Source: Gammaproteobacteria bacterium (GTDB lineage: Bacteria; Pseudomonadota; Gammaproteobacteria; Steroidobacterales; Steroidobacteraceae). From it: 64,000 nt of DNA. A program made the translations under genes and the position numbers. Positions within the stretch are counted from its first letter, which is position 1; the number at the start of each line of letters is the position of its first letter. The stretch lies in NCBI GenBank assembly GCA_003132025.1, contig PKWJ01000035.1:37069-101068 (forward strand), given 5' to 3'. Under the pieces are notes generated by a model. That model had not been told where the DNA came from and ran no database searches. It saw only the letters and a program-made list of their open reading frames with translations. Below are positions 17,171 to 26,282 of this stretch, piece after piece.

Positions 17171-17196
17171 ATTCTACACCGAGGCCGCCGGCGGCC
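17171..17196 (-). promoter_or_regulatory. Possible ppc promoter with a 14-bp palindrome
   Basis: On the minus strand TAGAAT (17171-17176) is a good -10 match about 10 nt before the ppc start. Just upstream is the perfect palindrome GGCCGCCGGCGGCC (17183-17196). No convincing -35 box is seen. The palindrome could be an operator, or a hairpin ending kefC transcription, although no T-run follows it. Confidence 0.35.
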
Positions 17197-17202
17197 ATCC
17201 GG

Positions 17203-19179
17203 CTACCCCGCCAGCAGCACCGCTTCAGCATGCTCGAGGGCTTCGGGGATGCCGTAAATCACCACCACGTCGCCTTCGCGCAACTCGGTTTGCCCATCAG
17301 GCTCTCGTCCGGTGATGCCCTGGCGGCGGATCGCGGTGAAGGCGACTTCGGCGCCGCGCGCCCGGATTTCCTCCAGCCGCCGCCCCACCGCCCAGCCGCC
17401 GGGCGGCAGCACGACGGAACGCAACTGGTCGGCGGATTCCTCGGCGTCCGCGTCGCCCGGTGTGGCCACTGAACGCGTGCGCAACGTCGCATAGCGCTGC
17501 CGGCGCTGCGCATTCACCACGCGCGCGACCTGCGGTCCCGGCAGCTGCAGCAGCGTGAGCGCCTGCGACAGCAGCGTCAGGCTGGCTTCGAAGGTTTCCG
17601 GCACCACCTCGGTAGCGCCGGCGGCCGACAGCTCGGCGAGCCGCGAATCATCCTGGGTGCGCACCAGCACCGGCACATCGGCCCGCAGCCGGCGCACCGC
17701 GCGAATGGTGTGCAGCGCCACCGCCGGGTCGGCAATGGTGATGATCACGACGGTCGCCAGATCCAGGCCGAGATTGCGCAGCAGCTCCTCATCGGCGCAA
17801 TCGCCCCATACCACCGGCACGCCGGCCTGGCGCGCGCTGCGCACATTGGCCGGATCCAGATCGATCGCCAGGTACTCGAAGCCCTGGGAGTCGAGCACGT
17901 GCGTGAGGTGGCCGCCGACGCGGCCGAAGCCGCACACGATCACATGCTCGCGCCGCGCCAGCTCGGTGGTGGCTGCCTGCTCGCGCTCAATCGCCGTGGT
18001 CGGCGGACCTTGTTCGCGCAGCACCAGGCGCGTGATGCGCTTGTTGTAGCGAATAATCACCGGACTGACGATCATGCCGAGCACCACCACGGCCAGCAGC
18101 AGCTGCGTGGGACGCGCCGGTATCAGTTCCGGCCCGCGCGCCAGGATGGTCAACAGCGCGACGCCGAACTCCCCGCCGCCGGCCAGCACCAGTCCGGTCC
18201 GCAGCGACTTGAAACGATCGATGCCGAACACGCGCGTGGTCAGCGCCGACAGCAGCGCCTTGGATGCGATCACCAACAGCAGCAGCCCCACGATGCGCGG
18301 AAAGTCGCCGAACAGGACCTTCAGATCGAGCAGCATGCCGACGGTGATGAAAAACAATCCCAGCAGCAGCTCGCGAAACGGCCGGATGACGGCGTCGATC
18401 TGGTGCCGGTACTCGGTCTCGGCGAGCAGCATGCCGGCCAGGAACGCGCCCAACGCCATCGACAGCCCCAGCCGCTGGGTGACCCAGGCGGCGGTCAGCA
18501 CGATCAGCAACGCGGTGAGCGTGAACAGTTCGCGCAGACGGCTGTGCGCAATCACATGCAGCAATGGCCGCAGCAACCAGCGTCCGATCGCCAGCACCGC
18601 GACCAACGCGAGCAGGCCGAGCGCCACCAGCCGCAGCAGCAGCGCCGCACCCGACTCCGCGTAGCCCTGTGTCTGCACCGTGGCCAGTGCCAGCAACGGT
18701 ACGAACGCCAGGTCCTGAAACAGCAGCACCGCGAACGCCAGGCGGCCGTGGGTACGGTTGAGCTCGTCCTGGTCGCCGAGCTGCTGCAGCACGATCGCAG
18801 TCGAGCACATCGCCAGTGCGCCGCCCACTACGATCGCACTCGGCCAGGCGACGCCGATGGCATGCGTAGCAAGCGCGCCCACACCGCCCACCACGATGGT
18901 CTGGGCCGAGCCGAGCCCGAACACCTCGCGCCGCATCGCCACCATGCGCGGGAAAGAGAACTCCAGTCCCAGGGTGAACAGCAGAAACACCACACCGATC
19001 TGCGCGATCGCCTGTGTCTGGGCGCTTTTTGGAAGCACCGCGAATGCAAATGGCCCCAGCACAATGCCGACGATCAGATAGCCGAGGATCGCCGGCATGC
19101 CGATGCGCCGTGCCAGCGCCAGCACCAGCACCGAAGCGAGCAGCAGTATCAGGACCTGGCTGAGAGACTCTACCGGCAC
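17203..19179 (-). CDS. Monovalent cation:proton antiporter, KefC/YbaL type (CPA2)
   Basis: Inner-membrane K+/Na+:H+ antiporter of 658 residues. Residues about 5-385 form a 12-13 helix Na_H_Exchanger domain. A RCK/TrkA-N domain follows (VIVCGFGRVGGHL, GxGxxG Rossmann site, about 412-530), then a TrkA-C domain (about 575-655, ending in the EGDVVVIYG pattern). The ligand-binding RCK part points to gating by nucleotide or glutathione adducts, as in KefB/KefC/YbaL. No KefF/KefG ancillary subunit is adjacent. It is the gene after the motor operon (26 nt from the 119-residue gene) and before ppc. Confidence 0.9.
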   Translation of the reverse strand: MPVESLSQVLILLLASVLVLALARRIGMPAILGYLIVGIVLGPFAFAVLPKSAQTQAIAQIGVVFLLFTLGLEFSFPRMVAMRREVFGLGSAQTIVVGGVGALATHAIGVAWPSAIVVGGALAMCSTAIVLQQLGDQDELNRTHGRLAFAVLLFQDLAFVPLLALATVQTQGYAESGAALLLRLVALGLLALVAVLAIGRWLLRPLLHVIAHSRLRELFTLTALLIVLTAAWVTQRLGLSMALGAFLAGMLLAETEYRHQIDAVIRPFRELLLGLFFITVGMLLDLKVLFGDFPRIVGLLLLVIASKALLSALTTRVFGIDRFKSLRTGLVLAGGGEFGVALLTILARGPELIPARPTQLLLAVVVLGMIVSPVIIRYNKRITRLVLREQGPPTTAIEREQAATTELARREHVIVCGFGRVGGHLTHVLDSQGFEYLAIDLDPANVRSARQAGVPVVWGDCADEELLRNLGLDLATVVIITIADPAVALHTIRAVRRLRADVPVLVRTQDDSRLAELSAAGATEVVPETFEASLTLLSQALTLLQLPGPQVARVVNAQRRQRYATLRTRSVATPGDADAEESADQLRSVVLPPGGWAVGRRLEEIRARGAEVAFTAIRRQGITGREPDGQTELREGDVVVIYGIPEALEHAEAVLLAG

Positions 19180-19204
19180 AGCGCGACGTTACGGCGCGTG
19201 CGCG

Positions 19205-19564
19205 TCACTTGTCCATTGCCACCGTGGCGTCGTAGCGATCGAAGCCGTGAATCGCACGGCGGTAGGCGTTGAGCACCAGCTCCTGGGCGACCGTATCGGC
19301 GCGCGGCGACAGCAGCATGCGCAGCACCACGTCATCGCTGGGCCGGGTGTGATCGTCGGCCAGCAGCTGTTCGATGAAGCCCGCCAGACGGCAGACGATC
19401 TCGTTGACGAAGCGCAGGCGCGCGCTGTCCTTTACCTGGTCTACGCCCGGTCCGTAGGTGCTGCGGGCCTCGACCGCCAGCTCATGCAGGAATACCGACA
19501 GCAGCCGCGCCTGGTCCACCGGCAGTACTTCGCTGAAGTATTCAATTTCGGACTGCAGATTCAC
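19205..19564 (-). CDS. Small soluble protein of unknown function at the end of the motor operon
   Basis: 119 residues, acidic and mostly helical, with no signal peptide, membrane segment or cysteine motif. I do not recognise a family. It starts with GTG at 19564, 9 nt after the AgmX-like gene stop, so it is almost certainly cotranscribed with the ExbB/ExbD/TonB-like genes. A cytoplasmic accessory or regulatory role is possible but unsupported. Codon use matches its neighbours. Confidence 0.65.
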   Translation of the reverse strand: MNLQSEIEYFSEVLPVDQARLLSVFLHELAVEARSTYGPGVDQVKDSARLRFVNEIVCRLAGFIEQLLADDHTRPSDDVVLRMLLSPRADTVAQELVLNAYRRAIHGFDRYDATVAMDK

Positions 19565-19573
19565 GGTTGCTGG

Positions 19574-20482
19574 TCACGTCGTCGGTACGAATTCGATCGG
19601 TTTGGTGGTGGTGATCACCGCCACGTCCTTAGCCTCGAAGCGGAACAGCTTCACACCCGCGACGATCTTGCTCTCGAGGTCGGCGTTCTTCAGCTCGCTC
19701 GAGACCACATGACATTCTGTCACTTCTCCCGACGGGGCAATCGTGAACTCCAGCACAAGTTTGCCCTGAAGATCCGGGGTATCGCGCAGCGCCCGTCCGT
19801 ACAGCGCATAGATCGCGCCTTTGTTGCGGTCGAATACCAGCGCGATTTCCTCCTGAGTGCGCGAGGGCTTGCCGCTGCCGCCCTTGGAGACGCTGACCCC
19901 GCCGCCGGCGGCGACAATGCGCGAACTCACCGCGGTGGTGTCGTGACCGGTCAGCGAGCCAGCACCGGTGCCAAATCCACGGCTGGCGTTGGCGGTGGTG
20001 ATTCCGGCCGACGCCCCGCCAACCTTGGAGGCGATCAGCGAGCGTTCGGCATGGCTGTCCTGGCCAACCGCGCCCTGCAGGTTCTTGGTCTGCCCGAGCG
20101 GGGTCAGATCGACGTTCTGGCGCAGGTCGGCCAGCTCGTCCTGGAACTTGAGCAAGCCCGAGTTCTGCGCCTTCTTGCGCGCCTCAGCGGTCTTGTCCAC
20201 CGGCTTGGGGACCGGTATCGATTTGGCTTCCGGCTTGGGCTTGGGCTGCTCTACCACCGGCGGCGGCTTGGGCTTTTCTTCCGCCATCAGCCGCGCCAGG
20301 CGCTCGGGTACCGCTTCGGCCGGCGCCTCGGTCAGCTTGGGCAAATGAATGAACGGCAGCAACACTCCGAACAGCAGCAACAGCAGCAGGCCGCCGCTCA
20401 CCAGGCGGCGCAGGCGGCTTTGATCCTCGGGATCGAGCTCCCAGGGCAGGTCGTAGCTGCGGTAATACTCAGCGAGCTGCAT
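19574..20482 (-). CDS. TonB-like protein with AgmX/PglI-type C-terminal domain
   Basis: 302 residues arranged like TonB/TolA: a short cytoplasmic N-terminus, one membrane helix (about 28-47), and a Pro/Lys-rich periplasmic spacer (about 65-100 with KPKPPPVV and KPKPEAK). A Gly/Ser-rich linker follows, then a C-terminal domain (about 210-300) with FDRNKGAIYALYGRAL and GEVTECHVVSS, the pattern of the AgmX/PglI domain known from myxobacterial gliding proteins. It would carry force from the ExbB/ExbD motor to the outer membrane. The gene follows the two exbD genes with 15-nt spacing. TonB function in iron uptake is less likely because the receptor-binding TonB C-terminal fold is absent. Confidence 0.8.
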   Translation of the reverse strand: MQLAEYYRSYDLPWELDPEDQSRLRRLVSGGLLLLLLFGVLLPFIHLPKLTEAPAEAVPERLARLMAEEKPKPPPVVEQPKPKPEAKSIPVPKPVDKTAEARKKAQNSGLLKFQDELADLRQNVDLTPLGQTKNLQGAVGQDSHAERSLIASKVGGASAGITTANASRGFGTGAGSLTGHDTTAVSSRIVAAGGGVSVSKGGSGKPSRTQEEIALVFDRNKGAIYALYGRALRDTPDLQGKLVLEFTIAPSGEVTECHVVSSELKNADLESKIVAGVKLFRFEAKDVAVITTTKPIEFVPTT

Positions 20483-20497
20483 GTGCCTGTCCCTGCA

Positions 20498-21022
20498 TCA
20501 CGAGGTGCCCACCGCGCCGGGCGGCACCGGCTTGTCTTTCTGCAGTACCGCCAGCGATATCTTGCCGTAGTCGGCATCGGTACAGGTGCGCATGACTTTC
20601 TTCAGCACATCGTACGGCAGCGCCTTGTCTCCCATGACCGTGACCTCGCGCTCGGCGAGATCCTTTTCGGTGACTTCCTGGCCCACCAGGGTCGGACGTT
20701 TCAGTGCTTCGCGCAGTGGCTCGATGATGTCGCCCTGGGTGGCGTGAATCTCTGCCACGGTGGCGATGGGTTCACCCTGCACGAACAGCTCATCCTTGGT
20801 GAGCATCACGACCACGGTCTGCCGCGGCTGCTGCTCCGCGATCGACTGTGGAATCTCGATCGCCTTGGTGTTCTGCAGCACCTCGACGTTGGTCGAGTAC
20901 ACCAGCAGGAACGACACCATGACGCTCAGGATATCGATCATCGGAATCAGGTTGAGTTCGGCGTCGGCGCGATGGCGCATCTGATGCTGCAACATCCGCC
21001 GGGCGCGATTCGACATGCTCAT
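20498..21022 (-). CDS. ExbD/TolR-family motor subunit (first copy by distance from the TonB-like gene)
   Basis: 174 residues with one N-terminal membrane helix (about 24-45, NLIPMIDILSVMVSFLLV). Asp30 occupies the position of the proton-carrying Asp25 of ExbD. The rest is a periplasmic TolR/ExbD domain that is longer than the about 140 residues of classical ExbD. Two start ATGs (21022 and 21016) are possible. It pairs with a second exbD and an exbB-like gene, so the channel likely contains an ExbD heterodimer. Confidence 0.88.
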   Translation of the reverse strand: MSMSNRARRMLQHQMRHRADAELNLIPMIDILSVMVSFLLVYSTNVEVLQNTKAIEIPQSIAEQQPRQTVVVMLTKDELFVQGEPIATVAEIHATQGDIIEPLREALKRPTLVGQEVTEKDLAEREVTVMGDKALPYDVLKKVMRTCTDADYGKISLAVLQKDKPVPPGAVGTS

Positions 21023-21035
21023 GCGTGGGCTCCGG

Positions 21036-21578
21036 TCATGGCTTGGTGGTCGGAGCCGCGGGCGCCGTGCCCTCGGCCATCACCGGGGCGTCGCCGATCG
21101 AGATATCGGGAAACAGCTCGTACTGCACCACGTTGAGCCCCGCGTTGACCTCGAGCACGCGGATCCGATCCATCACCTGCACCACGGTGTCGTATGGCGT
21201 ATCGGGCTCGAGCAGGATGGTGGCATCGGTCTTGTCGGGAAATTTTGTCTTCACCTGCTGCAGGTAAGTCGACAGGCCATCGTAGTCGTAGGCGTTGTCC
21301 TTGTTCGGAAAGGCGGCCAGCGGCCCGGAATTGCGATCACCCACCTGCAGCGTGTCCTTGCGTACCGTGATCTCCAGCTGCAATCCCGGCGGCGGATCCT
21401 TGAACTCGGCGTTGGCGGGCGGCAGCTTCAGCTCCAGGATCACGGTGCGCGAGAACACCGCCGTCATCAGCAGAAAGGTCACCAGTACGGTGAAGATGTC
21501 GATCATCGACACCAGCATCAGCTGCGACGGCCGATGCTGGTGGCGCGTGATCCTGCGGACGCTACGGGCGCGGCGCAC
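21036..21578 (-). CDS. ExbD/TolR-family motor subunit (second, distinct copy)
   Basis: 180 residues with one membrane helix (about 20-42) in which Asp27 (VSMIDIFTVLVTFLL) is the candidate proton-carrying residue. The periplasmic part differs clearly from the neighbouring ExbD, so the two are not recent duplicates. It has a Pro-rich tail (APAAPTTKP). A GTG start at 21578 is used; no strong ribosome site is visible. Two different exbD genes beside one exbB is also the arrangement of the gliding motor AglQ-AglR-AglS, known from Myxococcus. Confidence 0.85.
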   Translation of the reverse strand: MRRARSVRRITRHQHRPSQLMLVSMIDIFTVLVTFLLMTAVFSRTVILELKLPPANAEFKDPPPGLQLEITVRKDTLQVGDRNSGPLAAFPNKDNAYDYDGLSTYLQQVKTKFPDKTDATILLEPDTPYDTVVQVMDRIRVLEVNAGLNVVQYELFPDISIGDAPVMAEGTAPAAPTTKP

Positions 21579-21616
21579 GGCCTGGCTCTATATCCATTGA
21601 ACGACGCACTGCGGTT

Positions 21617-22267
21617 TCAGGCCGCGGCCGGCGTCGGCTGTGGCGCGCGCTCAGTGACGGCATTGAGGAACTTGACCGAGGCCATCTCCAGGCTGTCGAT
21701 CAGCTCCGTGGTCTTGGTCTGCAGCACCGCATGGATCAGTAGCAGCGGCACCGCGGTCATGAGACCAAAGGCGGTGCAATTCATCGCCACCGAGATGCTG
21801 GCCGAGAGCAGATTGGCTTTTTCCGCCGGGTTGACGGTTGCCACCGCGGCGAACGCGTTGATCAAACCGATGACCGTGCCGAGCAGACCGAGCAGCGTTG
21901 CGATATTGGCAAAGGTCGCGATGTAGTGGGTGCGCTTCTCCAGCCGCGGCATGATATCCATCAGGCTCTCTTCCATCGCCTTCTCGATATCCTCGCGGCG
22001 GCGCGCGGAAGAGATGCGCGCCAGGCCATAGCTCAGGATCTGGCCGATCGCGGCCTTCGACCTGGAAGTCACCTGCACCGCCTGACGGAAGTTGCCCTGT
22101 GCCAGCAGTGGCGATATCTCGTTCCACAGCGTGCGATTGCCCACCGCCGTGACCGTCAGGTAGATCCAGCGTTCGATCGCGATCGCAAGACCCACCACGA
22201 GCACCACGGCGATCGGATACATCATCCATCCGCCGCCCTGGAAGAACCGGACTATGTGACTGAACAT
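21617..22267 (-). CDS. MotA/TolQ/ExbB proton-channel protein
   Basis: 216-residue inner-membrane protein with three helices (about 12-32, 110-135, 152-178), the conserved AxxLGLLGTVxGxI pattern (here IATLLGLLGTVIGLI) and a large cytoplasmic loop between helices 1 and 2. It forms the stator-like channel with the two ExbD proteins. The start at 22267 is chosen because GGGAG lies 9 nt upstream; an ATG at 22273 has only 3 nt spacing. An 80-nt gap separates it from the upstream Ala/Pro-rich gene, the largest gap in this operon and perhaps an internal promoter. Confidence 0.9.
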   Translation of the reverse strand: MFSHIVRFFQGGGWMMYPIAVVLVVGLAIAIERWIYLTVTAVGNRTLWNEISPLLAQGNFRQAVQVTSRSKAAIGQILSYGLARISSARRREDIEKAMEESLMDIMPRLEKRTHYIATFANIATLLGLLGTVIGLINAFAAVATVNPAEKANLLSASISVAMNCTAFGLMTAVPLLLIHAVLQTKTTELIDSLEMASVKFLNAVTERAPQPTPAAA

Positions 22268-22347
22268 ACTCATTAACTCCCGTGCCAATCCGCTATGGTC
22301 TATCTAAGATGGCCAAACTAAGGTGAGGTAAACACTCGGACCGCGAC

Positions 22348-22860
22348 CTACTTCTCATCCTTGGGTGTTGGCGCGGCGGCGCCGTCGCCGGGGGCCCCAG
22401 GTTGTGACTTGTCCGACTCCGGCGCGGCCGACAGCGCCGCGTAGTAGCGGTTCTGGCGCCTGAAGACGTCGCGATCCACTGGGGTTAGTGCCTCATCGAG
22501 CAGGCTGTTGAGGGGCTTGCCGGTGAATTCACCGGGGTCCGCCTTACGCCACGGCACCACATACATAACCTTGGGAAGCTCGCGATTGCCGCTGATCTGC
22601 GTGGTGTCGAGTTCGATGCGATCGCTCGCCTTGCCAGCCTTGGGGGTTGCGGGCGCTGCGGCAGCCGGCGCCTTGGTGCCGGCCGTGGCGGGCTTGGCCG
22701 CGCGCGCATCGCCGGATTTGGCGCTGGCAGGTGGCGCCGCGCCTGGCGCGGCTGCGGGCGACGTCTGCACCGCGGGTTCCAGATCCTGCTGCGCCATGGC
22801 CGCATGTGCCACGCACATCAGACCAATCGCGGCCAGACCACTTACAACCTCGGTCCTCAT
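22348..22860 (-). CDS. Exported Ala/Pro-rich protein of the motor operon
   Basis: 170 residues with a Sec signal peptide (cleavage near AMAQQ). A low-complexity Ala/Pro/Lys linker (about 30-85) is followed by a short conserved-looking region (about 90-145) containing KVMYVVPWRKADPGEF and TPVDRDVFRRQNRYY. A disordered acidic tail ends it. No family recognised. It overlaps the stop of the long TPR gene by 4 nt (ATGA), so it belongs to the same unit and is probably periplasmic or bound to the outer membrane. Confidence 0.72.
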   Translation of the reverse strand: MRTEVVSGLAAIGLMCVAHAAMAQQDLEPAVQTSPAAAPGAAPPASAKSGDARAAKPATAGTKAPAAAAPATPKAGKASDRIELDTTQISGNRELPKVMYVVPWRKADPGEFTGKPLNSLLDEALTPVDRDVFRRQNRYYAALSAAPESDKSQPGAPGDGAAAPTPKDEK

Positions 22861-25800
22861 GTGGTGCCTCCGTGATCGGCCGCGGCCGCGGTGTCGGGCG
22901 CGCTTGCATCGGGTGCGCCGGCCGGGTTCGGCGCCACCGGTGCCTTGACACCGGTACGTGTGCGCAGCTCGGCAATCCACGAGCTGACCGGCTTGTCCTC
23001 GGCAGTCAGCGCCTTGTAGCGTTCCATCTCCGGCAGCGCCGCAGCCGGATCGCCCAGGTACAGATCCAGCAATACTCCCAGATTTCGATGCGCCGGCGCA
23101 TAGTCGGCATCCGCCGCCAGCGCGTGCTCGTACGCTGCGCGCGCGTCGCTGAACTTGCCTTCGCCGCGCAGCGTCATACCCAGCTCGCTCCATGCCGCGG
23201 CATTGGCGGCGTCAAGCGCGGTCGCCCGTCGCAGCGCGGCTTCCGATTCCTCCAGTTTGCCCTGGCGCCTCGCCAGCAGTCCCAGGTCGATCTCTGGGGT
23301 GGCGAATCCAGGGTATTGCAGCTCGAACTGCTTGAGCTCCAGCTCGGCATCGGTGTCCTTGCCGGCGTTGGCCAGGTCGGTGGCGCTCTGAAACTCAGCC
23401 AACGCCGCGGCGCTGGGAGCCGCGCCCGCGCTGCCCGCCGGTCCAGCCAGCGTGGGCACCCAGCCCGCGCTGAGTTCGGTTTTACCATAACGCGCCGGCT
23501 TGAGCTGCGCCAATGCCGTGAAGCTGGCGCGCACCGAATCGTCGTAGATCCCGTCCTGCACCCGCTTGGCATTGATCTCGTGAATCGCGATCGCCTGTTC
23601 CTCGAATGGAAATGATTGTTCATCGAGCAGTGCGTTGTACTGCTCCAGAGCCTCGCCAGAGAGCTTCTTCGGCCGCTCGGAAGTCATCAGGTCGTGCGCC
23701 AGCGTGCGGTACAGCTCGGCGGTCTCATAGGTGGCGGCGGTGGTGGTCTCCGCCACCTGGTAGGCGGCCACCTGCTTGTAGGCCTCGACCGCCGCATCCA
23801 GCGCCTTCTTCTTCGCCACCAGGCTCTGCTTGAGCGGGGCCACCAGTTTGATGGCGCGATACTGGTCGCGCGTCGGCACCGTCAGCGCCAGCAGCGCCTT
23901 GGATGCGAGGTACCTGGTGCGGTCGGTGCGCGCCGCACCCGCGCTCGCGTCGGCCTTGACGATCTCGCGCTGCCAGTAACGCTGGCGCTCCAGGTCACCG
24001 CTCTTGGCCGCGATATCCAGCAGTCGCTGGCGCACCTCAATCGCGTCGGGCACCGGCGTGGGATATTCCTTCACCAGGCGCTCGAGCATCACGACGCTGC
24101 GTGCGGTATTGCCGGCCTGCTGATACAGGTCGGCGGCGCGCGACAGCGCTTCATGCACCACCGCCGGGTCTTCGTGCGGATCGGCGGCGATGTGATCGAA
24201 TTCATCGGCCGCGGGGCCGGCGCGGCCGGCCGCGACATACGCCACGGCAAGCTTACGGCTGACATCGGCACTGTATTCACCTTTCGGATAGTCATGCCGA
24301 TAGGCCTCGAGCACTTCGATCGCGTGATTCCACTGCTGGGCGTTGATCAGTGCGGCCGCGGCATCGTATTGCGCGGTCGCGACGTCCTTCGAGCCGGGCG
24401 CCACGCGCGCCACGCGCAGGAAGTCCTCGGCCGCTCCCGCCTGATCGCCGGCGGTGCGCTTGCTCTCGCCCTGCTTGTAGACCGCGGCGGCCAGACGTTC
24501 GGTGATGTCGCCGCGCTCCGGATCGTTGGCGGCAGCAACGGCAAGCGCATGCGTGTAGGCGTTCTCGGCCTGGGGGAAATCGCCCTGGTTGAAGCTGACC
24601 TGGCCGACGATGGTCCAGGCGATACGCTGCTTGGCCGCATCGACACTCGGGCTACGCGCCAGCAGTGCCTGGGCGGTCTGCGCCGCCTGCACCTGATCCC
24701 CGGCCGCGTACAGATCCTGCGCCGCGCGCGTCAGCACCACGGCGCTCTCCGGGTGCTCGGGAAACGTCTGGGCGAACTTGAGCGCCCCGGCGGTGGCGCG
24801 CAGATGCGCGGCGCTGCGCGCCTCGGGCGCCATCGCATCCTCACTCTTCTGCTCGGCCACCAGCGCCGCGTAACCGGCCTCGGCCGAGCGCGCATTGGCC
24901 GGGTAGTCGTAGGCGGTGTGCTGGTACTCGATTGCAGCGTCGGCGTATTGCCGGCTCTCGAACAGCGCATCGGCCAACAGGTAATTGGTGCCGGCCGAAT
25001 CCGCTTCGCCCGGGAATGAACTCAGGTAGACGCGATACCAGTGCGCCGCGGCGGCGTAGTCTTCGGGCTTTTTGCTCTTCTGCGCGCTGGCGTGATAGTA
25101 CTGCGCCACATCCTTCAGGTTGGTCTTGAGTTCCTCCACTACCTGCGGATAGGCGCGGTGTTCGCGGCCTTTCCAGAACGGCGCATCAAAACCGTAGCGC
25201 TGCACATACTCGAGCTTGCCTTCGAGCATCAGGTCGGCGAAGCCGCCCTTGCGGTAGGCCTCGATGGCCGCGTTGGTCAGCGCCGGCGCATGCTCGTCAA
25301 CCGGATCGCGGCTGACAAAAGCCCGATAGGTCGCAGCCGCGTCCTGATAGCGCTGCTTCTCGACGTACAGGTCGCCAAGGCGCGTGTACAGCAGGTAGGC
25401 GTAGGGAATCTGGCCGCGGTGCGCGGCGAAATCATCCACCGATTTGGCACCGTCCAGGTAGGCGAAGGCGATGCTCATCACGCGCAGCGTGTCATCCACC
25501 AGTTCGCGATCGGCGCGACCGAGCGCATTCCAGTCACGCATCCGCGCGCCATCCTTCGGGTCGGTCAGCATCAGGTCCAGCAGATCGCCGAAGGGCTTCA
25601 GGCTGTCCTCATTCTGACCCTGCTTGAACTGCGACCAGCCATCCTTGTACAGGCTCTGGGTGTAGAAATTCGAGCTGCGCTGGCCGTGCGCGAGCACCGC
25701 CTCGTAGGCGTGCTGCGCGTCGGGGTAGCGGCGGTTGGAAAACAGCAGCTCGCCGCGGCGAAACTGCACCTCGGCGATATCGCGGCTTTGCGGATAGCGC

Positions 25801-26282
25801 GCGACGATGCTGTCCAGCGTGGCCAGCGCCTGATCGCTCTGTCCGGTGGTCTCATAAGCGCGCGCCAGCTGATACAGCACCTGGTCGTTGCGAGGATAGT
25901 TCGGATAGGCCTTGAGCAGCGTTCCGTAGAGGCGGATCGCCTCCGCCCCCTGCATGTCGAGCAGCGTGACCTCGCTGGCCATGCGCTCGAGTTCACCCGA
26001 TTCGAGATTCAGATCGCCCAGCCGGCGCAGTGCCTCGGCGCGCTGCTTGGGGTCGGTATTCTGCAGGTTGAGAAACTGGCGATAGTTCTCCATCGCCTTG
26101 GCGGCCCCGCCGCTGGGCGTGAAGTTGGGCTGAACCGGCACCGACTGGGAATTCAGATCACCGACGGTCGCCGGCTGCCTGGCCGGCTGCGCCGCGTGCG
26201 CCGCGTGCACCGCGGGCAGCGCCAGCGCGCACAGCAGCCCAGCGCATTGCCATTGCACCCGTGAGCGCCGCAGCCGTGTCAT
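22857..26282 (-). CDS. Very long exported TPR protein, motor operon
   Basis: 1141 residues with a signal peptide (about 1-32, ending VHAAHAAQ) followed by TPR and TPR-like repeats over nearly the whole length. Examples are QALATLDSIVARYPQS at about 155-170 and a classical run near 1000-1075 with ESEAALRRATALDAANAAAW. Residues about 1085-1141 are an Ala/Pro-rich tail. It should be periplasmic or on the inner face of the outer membrane, as for AglT-like TPR proteins of gliding machines. The ATG at 26282 shares one base with the preceding stop (TGATG), so translation is coupled. Partner unknown. Confidence 0.85.
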   Translation of the reverse strand: MTRLRRSRVQWQCAGLLCALALPAVHAAHAAQPARQPATVGDLNSQSVPVQPNFTPSGGAAKAMENYRQFLNLQNTDPKQRAEALRRLGDLNLESGELERMASEVTLLDMQGAEAIRLYGTLLKAYPNYPRNDQVLYQLARAYETTGQSDQALATLDSIVARYPQSRDIAEVQFRRGELLFSNRRYPDAQHAYEAVLAHGQRSSNFYTQSLYKDGWSQFKQGQNEDSLKPFGDLLDLMLTDPKDGARMRDWNALGRADRELVDDTLRVMSIAFAYLDGAKSVDDFAAHRGQIPYAYLLYTRLGDLYVEKQRYQDAAATYRAFVSRDPVDEHAPALTNAAIEAYRKGGFADLMLEGKLEYVQRYGFDAPFWKGREHRAYPQVVEELKTNLKDVAQYYHASAQKSKKPEDYAAAAHWYRVYLSSFPGEADSAGTNYLLADALFESRQYADAAIEYQHTAYDYPANARSAEAGYAALVAEQKSEDAMAPEARSAAHLRATAGALKFAQTFPEHPESAVVLTRAAQDLYAAGDQVQAAQTAQALLARSPSVDAAKQRIAWTIVGQVSFNQGDFPQAENAYTHALAVAAANDPERGDITERLAAAVYKQGESKRTAGDQAGAAEDFLRVARVAPGSKDVATAQYDAAAALINAQQWNHAIEVLEAYRHDYPKGEYSADVSRKLAVAYVAAGRAGPAADEFDHIAADPHEDPAVVHEALSRAADLYQQAGNTARSVVMLERLVKEYPTPVPDAIEVRQRLLDIAAKSGDLERQRYWQREIVKADASAGAARTDRTRYLASKALLALTVPTRDQYRAIKLVAPLKQSLVAKKKALDAAVEAYKQVAAYQVAETTTAATYETAELYRTLAHDLMTSERPKKLSGEALEQYNALLDEQSFPFEEQAIAIHEINAKRVQDGIYDDSVRASFTALAQLKPARYGKTELSAGWVPTLAGPAGSAGAAPSAAALAEFQSATDLANAGKDTDAELELKQFELQYPGFATPEIDLGLLARRQGKLEESEAALRRATALDAANAAAWSELGMTLRGEGKFSDARAAYEHALAADADYAPAHRNLGVLLDLYLGDPAAALPEMERYKALTAEDKPVSSWIAELRTRTGVKAPVAPNPAGAPDASAPDTAAAADHGGTT

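Noticed and set aside
19097..21136. 679-residue frame opposite the AgmX/ExbD genes
   Set aside because: Shadow of three well-supported minus-strand genes, rich in Gln, Arg and Gly with no recognisable fold.
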